This document shows positions 60,101-64,000 of a stretch of DNA of 64,000 nt, piece by piece. Each line of letters starts with the position of its first letter. Positions within the stretch are counted from its first letter, which is position 1. The DNA is from Sporothrix humicola (Eukaryota > Ascomycota > Sordariomycetes > Ophiostomatales > Ophiostomataceae), in NCBI GenBank assembly GCA_021396245.1, contig WNYE01000022.1:124001-188000 (forward strand). The letters are read 5' to 3'. The notes beneath the pieces are model-generated. The model was given only the letters and a program-made list of their open reading frames with translations, was not told the DNA's origin and searched no databases. Position numbers and translations under genes: made by a program.

Positions 60101-60610
60101 GCACTGGCTGTGCAATGGCAAGGTAGCAGTCAGTAAATTATACGCGGAGGCATGATCAACGATAGATATGTACATATCGTGGCCGGGTGCTGCCTTACCT
60201 TCACACCGACGGCTGTCCTCTCAATCATCCTTAGGAGCCGATTGGCGGCGTTTGTGAGGCCTTCTTCAGAGAGGAAGCCGCCGATACTGCCCGGGAGCAG
60301 ATTGTACCGGAAGGTCTCGATGACGGAGCCTCTTGTGTGCCTTGGTAACAGCTCGGTCAGCCAGTCACACGCAATCCGGGTTTCTGGTGAGTAGAACGTC
60401 CATTCCCAGTGCGGATTGCTAGCCAGGCCAGAGACGGCAATGACTCTGAGGTTTTGTCAGTCAGGGCAATGTAAACAAACAACCGCGAGGATGCAACGGC
60501 AGCACTTACCTGCACTTTGTATTTCTTTGAGCAATGCCGACATTGAGGCTACCGAACTGGCCGAACTGTTCGGCCCTGTTGGGCTCCTCGGTCGCCAGGT
60601 CCCAGTTCAT
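54124..60610 (-). CDS. Alpha/beta-hydrolase-like, NACHT-like, ankyrin-repeat, ZZ-finger protein (NLR-type architecture)
   Basis: Eight exons give 1983 residues: 60610-60510, 60445-60199, 60107-60054, 59978-59916, 59833-59600, 59530-59392, 59332-54477 and 54381-54124. Order of parts: a serine-esterase-like alpha/beta-hydrolase region (about 35-235; IAVSGLASNPHWEW, then VFVAHDLGGIVVKKALL and IIFFGTPHRA); a NACHT-like NTPase region (about 300-600) with weak P-loop GESGLDARAL at 347 and Walker-B-like LYIIVENM at 444; the NACHT winged helix WAKAAIGWIVYAKRPLTVEE (604-623); roughly twenty ankyrin repeats (about 780-1880); and a ZZ zinc finger (Cys1892, 1895, 1904, 1907, 1910?, 1916, 1919, His1927/1931) split by the last intron. 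The tail has a VRSR/K/M repeat. Fungal proteins of this build act in heterokaryon incompatibility or innate recognition; that role is inferred. An upstream extension of the frame has no ATG, so Met at 60610 is chosen; more 5' exons are possible. Confidence 0.82.
54161..54208. repeat. 12-bp tandem repeat in the ankyrin gene 3' end
   Basis: Four units of gagcggaccntc with one variable base (last unit diverges at its end). On the coding strand it reads four tetrapeptides VRSR, VRSK, VRSM and VRSR just before the C terminus. Period 12 keeps the frame. Confidence 0.9.
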
Positions 60611-61642
60611 CGTGGCGGTCGCACGACGCGTCTGGCGCCGGCGTTGTGATGGAGATGGGGCGAGAACGGAGACAGCCGAGACCTGGGGGAGAATCGGGGT
60701 AAATGACAGGTTTGCTCGAGAAGCGATCGATGCAGAAGATGTGACAGAAGCCCCGACAACTGGTGAGAGAGACGCCTGTCTCCTCTTTCTGTCCGTCAAG
60801 CTTCTTTGAGATCGCTTTTGGACAAATGCTGATCTAAACTGTGTCGGCTTTGCTGTTGTTTTGCGCGAGATTTTTCTTGTCCACAGAAGAGCCGTGTTGA
60901 TCAGGCCGTCATAGCCTTGCGAAAAGCAGGGAAACGAGGCGTGCAACTGAACGCGCCCCTCGATACTGGAGCCTCAGCTGCCAAGTACACCCTTGTCACA
61001 CTGTGAGACTGCATCTTTTGGGTAATGTCCGTGGTGTGGTGTGCAGCAACGCCCCGTGCTGATGCGAAGGATCAACCCGTCTTGGTTGGTGGGCGCAGCT
61101 GCAGCTCCTGGAGCGCCACCGCTGGAACCGCTGCATCATCCCTGTCTCTCGAGGTGGAGGCTCAAACATTGCTGTAAATAAAGACAAGGCTTGTGTGCTC
61201 GGGTGGTGGAGGGGGGGAAGAGAGCTGAAGAGATTGTGAGAATGTTGAAGATCAAGGGAAAGCTGGGGCTTGATTCGTGCAAAGTCGCGATTTCCAATCT
61301 TGCTTTCTGTTTTGATTGTGTTTCTTCCGCCAGCAACTGCGCACGACTCGCTCTTTCCCTTGTTTTGGGTTTGCGTGAAAGTTTTCGTATCTGCTCTTTC
61401 CCGACCGTGTTTGCAATTTTATTGCGATTTGACCGTCGTGTGCTCTTTCCCCAAGCGCATCTCAAGTTTCTGTTTACTGCTTCGTTCTTTCCCGTTTCAT
61501 TGTTTAGCGGCGCTACTTCCTCATATTGGGACACGTACTGCGCTATTCTAAACGCATTCTATCTACCTGTCTCTTTACCCCCCTTTCCATATATTTTCAC
61601 TTGTCATCCACGCATTGCATCGGCTCCCTTCTGTCGCCCACG
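60611..61642. promoter_or_regulatory. Divergent promoter between the two ankyrin genes
   Basis: A 1032-bp spacer between start codons. The half near the plus-strand gene (61290-61630) is pyrimidine-rich. No further element is assigned. Confidence 0.5.
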
Positions 61643-63933
61643 ATGGTCATGTCACGCGAGGTGCCGGTGCAGGCCGCCGGCACCGTTCCTGCTGGCAAAT
61701 TGCACAAGAAGAACACACTCGAGGCCGCAGCTTCCGCCCTCCGCGAGTTGGCCACAGCATCGCCGGGCGACACCAAGCCCCGAGACACCGCCAAATATCT
61801 CGGGTTCAACGCTGTTCAGAATAAGATGATGAAGGGCAGGGCTCACACACTGCACATGGCCTTGGCCACACGCTTCAACAACGAAGTCCACGCGCCGGAT
61901 CGGAGCCGGGTCCTAGAAGAGCTCTTGTGCGGAACCGACTCGGAAAACGACCGGCCATGGAACCTGTCTCTGCTCTTGGCTGAAGGCTCACAGGGCCTCA
62001 TTCTCCATACCCTGCTTGACCCAAGCCAGTTTCTCGAGGACCCAACAAACTACAACTTCTGCCGCCTCCGAGCCTTTGTTTCTTTGCTCCTGGAGATCGA
62101 GCCGTCCATGTTGTTGGAGTTTGATAAGAACAGACGAACACCGCTGCACAGTCTCATTTTTTCTGCATCAGAAGAAGACGAGGCTGTCTCGACAAAGGCG
62201 CTGAACCCGACCAAGGAGGCCATCATCACATTCATGTGCACAAAAGACGGGTTTGACCGGAGTTTCAGCAAGCTGGCGAAGCAAAGCAAACATTTGAGAA
62301 TGGACAGGCAAAACGGACAATCGCGACAGCTGGACATGCGCCAACGGTCAGCACCTATACCATCGTACCAGATGGACAGCGATACGGACAGCGTGGATGA
62401 GCGAGCGATAGACACTTGCGCTGTGTTTGGTGGAGCCTGTGCCGGACTGGATCACAACGGCATGCTCTGTTGCATTCGTGACTGTGGCATGGCGATGACA
62501 GCAGCTCTGGAATCGCTTCAAGAGCTCGCTAGCCTGGACAGTGGCCTTCAGTTCCATGCCGTCCATGCTGCCATCGAGGAGAGTATTGCGTTCCCTCCCT
62601 CGGTTGTTGATGCGTTGAGTCCTTGCTTCGATATCGCCGACAGCTTTGGCCGGACATGTCTACATCTGGCCGTCAGCATGCCGTTTACAAACACCAAGAT
62701 TGAATGGGCCAGGAGTCTTGCCCGCATGTGCCCGCGGCTCCTTGCCGAGTCGAGCGAGGTCTATTTCACAGACAGCAAAAAGAAAAAGGTCACGCCACTC
62801 CAATATTTGGCAGAACAGCGGCTGTTGGATCCAATGCCACGGCAAAGAAGAATCAAAGTCCAGAGCTATCGATTTGGACAGGACGAGACAACGGCAATAC
62901 TTGATGTTCCGGCTTTGACAGCGACTATGGATGCCAAGCTGGCTGCCCTTGAAGATGACCTCAAACTGCACTGTCTGGATGCATTTGACGACTCTGAGCT
63001 TTGCCGCGGTTTTATGTACACAGAGACCAACGGTTCGTCGTATCCCCAACTATCAATGGCCACATTGAATGACATCTAGCTGACTTCACCCGTTCAATTA
63101 ATAGAAAAGGAAATTGATTTCCCATTGAAAGACATGACAATCTCCAAAAAGACACTTGACAGTCTTTGCCAGCACTTTCGGCCTGATCGACAGCTTAAGA
63201 GCGTTTCTATCGAGAATGTGCAGATCGAGTGGGATGAGAACAGCAAACCGTATCAAGACTCCCAAGATTGGGGCTGTGCGGGAAACTCTGACCTGTACCT
63301 TGTCTTTAACTGGTTGAAGCAGACACAGTGTGTCAGGAAAGTCTTTCAAGTCTCCGTGAACGACTTTGATGACCACACTTCGGGGGGTGTTTGGAGAAGG
63401 CATAGCGACAAAGCAATCGTCGAGTGCCTAAAGGGCCTTGATGTCGAAACATGGGACTGGCAGCGTCCTGATATCCCATGCTCGGCCATAGAGGAGGCTG
63501 CCGGCGACTCGGTAAAGACACTCTACCTGTACAGCAGCGGTCTAGACGCGGTTTTGGAAAGCTGGGCATCCCCTGGGGGTCTGCCACGACTGAAGAAACT
63601 TGAGCGAGTCTATCTATGCGCCGGCCAAGGCCTAGAGTCACGGGAACATGCCAAAAAGTCGGCTATGAACTTCAAGGCGACCATTGAAAAGAACTACCTA
63701 CAGGTAAACGGAAGAAGCCTCGAGGCTGTGGAGTTTGCCTTGCTCCAGACGCCCGACCAGCGCGCCTTGGACGAGAGAAACAGCACAGCCAGCGCGAACG
63801 AGCACGAAACGTATGTGCCGCCTTCCACGTTTGATATTGATTGGAGAAGCATCTCTGACAGGTGTTGTATTACAGAAACGAATGGCTTCACAGCATGGAC
63901 CAATTCGCTGCTTTCATGGACCAAATTGGAAAG
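61643..63933 (+). CDS. Ankyrin protein of the type fused to a subtilisin-like peptidase, 5' part only
   Basis: Three exons are visible: 61643-63032, 63105-63810 and 63876-63933. The gene then enters an intron (GTATGT at 63934) and leaves the window. Intron 1 uses a weak GTTCGT donor with CTGAC branch; intron 2 has GTATGT and CTGAC. Residues 1-463 are helical with divergent ankyrin motifs (RRTPLHSLIFSA, GRTCLHLAV, KVTPLQYLAEQ). The next part (KAIVECLKGLDVETWDWQRP, VKTLYLYSSGLDAVLESWAS, and NEWLHSMDQFAAFMDQIGK) matches a block that in my recollection precedes the S8 peptidase domain in fungal ankyrin-subtilases. The catalytic Asp/His/Ser part is not in the window, so peptidase activity is inferred. 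It is divergent from the NACHT-like ankyrin gene. Start is ATG 61643; ATG 61649 is equally possible. Confidence 0.72.
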
Positions 63934-64000
63934 GTATGTCTGACCATTGTGCCTTTTCGGGCCGAGAAGCGGCACGAACTGTATTGTCGTGGAACGTAAA

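Noticed and set aside
63811..63957. Continuous reading of the ankyrin-subtilase frame to a stop at 63943
   Set aside because: A GTATGT donor at 63811 and CTGAC/ACAG acceptor at 63875 give a frame (NEWLHSMDQF) that matches the family far better than the unspliced reading.

Overview
The window looks like nuclear DNA of a filamentous ascomycete (Pezizomycotina, probably a Sordariomycete; lower-level placement is a guess). The evidence is short introns (about 60-110 nt in most genes, one of 273 nt) with GTAAGT/GTATGT donors and CTAAC/CTGAC branch sites, GC-rich coding sequence, Gln/Ala/Gly-rich linkers, and fungal families such as Zn2Cys6 regulators, GT90/CAP10 and NACHT-ankyrin proteins. All gene models below were spliced by eye; exon coordinates are in each entry.

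Left third (1-22.6 kb), gene-rich: the 3' end of a TRAPPC2L-like trafficking subunit; a convergent GT90/CAP10-like glycosyltransferase; the Y-complex nucleoporin Nup133; a 96-residue DUF4536/DMAC1-like membrane protein sharing a 433-bp divergent promoter with the AP-3 mu subunit; a 1271-residue Zn2Cys6 regulator; and a Zn2Cys6 plus maltose-acetyltransferase-like fusion whose frame is broken by an in-frame TAG at 21288-21290.

Middle (22.6-40.1 kb): about 17.5 kb in which I support no gene, tRNA or rRNA. It has purine/pyrimidine-skewed tracts and small simple repeats. The nonamer TACTCCGTA/TACGGAGTA recurs in this gap and elsewhere in the window.

Right third (40.1-64 kb): Swc4 (SWR1/NuA4 chromatin complexes) divergent from a p24-alpha cargo receptor across a promoter with two CCAAT boxes; a Yck-type casein kinase 1 with a C-terminal CC motif; the exosome cap subunit Rrp4; then a divergent pair. 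One member is a 1983-residue alpha/beta-hydrolase-like, NACHT-like, ankyrin and ZZ-finger protein. The other is an ankyrin protein of the type that continues into a subtilisin-like peptidase and runs off the window.

Most genes are housekeeping (vesicle traffic, nuclear pore, chromatin, RNA decay, signalling). The accessory signal is the divergent pair at 54.1-63.9 kb, whose architecture resembles fungal NLR-type self/non-self recognition proteins. Its hydrolase nucleophile and both Walker motifs look degenerate, which suggests a receptor or scaffold rather than an active NTPase.
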